From: a virus
IMG/VR virus record: IMGVR_UViG_3300042291_000809
Span: 1-38,061 of that record
DNA: 38,061 nt
Strand: one strand, 5' to 3'
Part shown: in pieces, positions 37,156 to 38,061 of the stretch
Layout: the number at the start of each line of letters is the position of its first letter
How positions within the stretch are numbered: position 1 is the stretch's first letter
The notes under the pieces: generated by a model
Seen by the model: the letters and a program-made list of their open reading frames with translations, nothing else
Database searches by the model: none
Told to the model about the DNA's origin: nothing
Made by a program: the position numbers and the translations under genes

Positions 37156-38061
37156 TGGAAGCAACCGATACACTCGTCAAATATGGGCAATCGTATCAAT
37201 CGCGAGTTGTTACTTCCTTAATTACAGATGTCAAATTTTTAGAACAGGTATCGGAAATTACCAAAGAAGAGTTTTTTGAGTCCGATGCAAATAGGTGGAT
37301 AGTACGTTCTGTCATAGATTACTTTAATGATTATAGAAATGTTCCTACAATGGAAGTTTTTAAAATTAAAATAGGTGAAATTGAAGATAAAGTATTAAAG
37401 CAAACTGCAATAGAACAACTAAAAACTGTTTATTTGCAAGTAGGTTCGACTGATTTAGAATATGTAAAAAAAGAATACTTAACGTTTTGTAAAAATCAAA
37501 AAGTTAAAGAGGCATTGCTTAAATCGGTTGATTTACTTAAAATAGGTCAATATGATAAAATAGTTGATTTAATGAACGCTGCATCCAAAGTTGGAGTTGA
37601 ATCCGATTTGGGATTAGACTATATTGAAAACTTTGAATCGATAATGGAGGATGTTAAAAGAAACTCCGTATCAACCGGTTGGGATGTAGTGGATGAACTA
37701 ATGGATGGTGGATTAGGCCCCGGTGAATTGGGGGTAGTTATGGCTCCATCTGGAATTGGTAAGACTTGGTTTTTATCAAAGATAGCGTGTGAGGCAATGA
37801 GAAGAGGTATGAATGTTCTACATTATAGTTTAGAATTATCAGAAAACTATGTTGGACAACGATATACTACAATCTTAACCGGAATACAAACATCCGAACA
37901 TAAAGCTAGGAAAGAAGAGATTATTAGAAAAATAAAAGCAGTTCCAGGAAGAGTTCGTATTAAGTATTATCCTCCACAATTCGCATCTTCAAAAACATTA
38001 TCATCTCATATTGAAAAATTAAGAGCAACTGGGTTCAACCCACAGTTAATAATAATAGATT
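37155..38061 (+). CDS. Replicative DNA helicase, DnaB/T4 gp41-like (3' truncated by window end)
   Basis: The first 302 residues are present. The N-terminal helical domain (about 1-150) includes FLEQVSEITKEEFFESDANRWIV and YFNDYRNVPTMEVFKIKI, as in gp41/DnaB primase-interacting domains. The RecA-like motor begins at about residue 175 (VSTGWDVVDELMDGGLGPGE). Walker A is Ala197-Pro-Ser-Gly-Ile-Gly-Lys203-Thr204, followed by CEAMRRGMNVLHYSLELSENYVGQRY (H1a/SLE-type segment). The sequence ends at the strand LIIID of Walker B. It unwinds the fork hexamerically. The start overlaps the previous stop by one base, with no separate promoter. Confidence 0.92.
   Translation, partial: MEATDTLVKYGQSYQSRVVTSLITDVKFLEQVSEITKEEFFESDANRWIVRSVIDYFNDYRNVPTMEVFKIKIGEIEDKVLKQTAIEQLKTVYLQVGSTDLEYVKKEYLTFCKNQKVKEALLKSVDLLKIGQYDKIVDLMNAASKVGVESDLGLDYIENFESIMEDVKRNSVSTGWDVVDELMDGGLGPGELGVVMAPSGIGKTWFLSKIACEAMRRGMNVLHYSLELSENYVGQRYTTILTGIQTSEHKARKEEIIRKIKAVPGRVRIKYYPPQFASSKTLSSHIEKLRATGFNPQLIIID

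Noticed and set aside
1-38061. Long minus-strand open frames, e.g. 23748-24308 and 19541-20008
   Set aside because: All lie opposite well-supported + strand genes, have odd composition (runs of Leu/Tyr/His or Val/Phe), show no domain and create head-on overlaps. They are AT-rich codon shadows.

Overview
The window is one contiguous piece of an AT-rich, T4-like contractile-tailed phage (myovirus) genome. Every gene I can support lies on the + strand, packed with short gaps or overlaps (several stop/start pairs share bases as TAATG or ATGA). Two things point to a host in the Bacteroidetes. Three promoters fit that phylum's -33 TTTG / -7 TAnnTTTG pattern with 19-20 nt spacers, and almost no gene has a Shine-Dalgarno sequence. 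I see no integrase, transposase, CRISPR array or tRNA.

Layout. (1) 1-13973 is a host-recognition and fibre locus. It holds five large or partial fibre-like proteins built from Ser/Gly-rich SGSSQ-type modules, two of them with C-terminal Peptidase_S74 chaperone domains. It also has two LamG-like proteins and one fibrinogen-like protein in tandem behind a shared short N-terminus, a GT4-like glycosyltransferase, and a fibre/lectin protein interrupted by a Hint (intein-like) domain. (2) 14044-25253 is the tail: sheath, tube, a probable tail-assembly chaperone with a possible frameshifted extension, tape measure, tube-cap/initiator-like protein, a LysM (gp53/gpX-like) protein, a baseplate hub and a small companion. 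(3) 25281-27355 holds a PhyH-type oxygenase and a short, divergent family A DNA polymerase. (4) 27396-32234 is four unrecognised proteins. The first three begin with almost the same ten residues, ending in [L/I]-x-E like the T4 capsid-targeting sequence; the fourth has a related start. (5) 32305-38061 is DNA metabolism: small unknowns, a DUF1599 protein, gp32-like ssDNA-binding protein, UvsX/RecA, a 5'-3' exonuclease (RNase H-like), GroES, and the start of a gp41/DnaB-like helicase.

Regulation visible in the sequence: TATTTATA (or TACTTATA) sits 19-61 nt upstream of most virion operons and looks like the late promoter. It is the reverse complement of the T4 late element TATAAATA. Host-like promoters sit before the polymerase, before the 32736 operon, and before the gp32 homologue. 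Two of these place the start codon at or near the predicted +1, implying leaderless mRNA. The gp32-like gene has a leader with an 11-bp hairpin followed by four TTAAAA repeats, which resembles the autogenous translational operator of T4 gene 32.

The strongest candidates for something new are the Hint-interrupted LamG fibre protein, the swappable LamG/fibrinogen lectin cassette, the putative capsid-cargo operon, the divergent PolA in a T4-type replisome, and the two-class promoter system. All functional calls come from reading motifs by eye; no database search was run.
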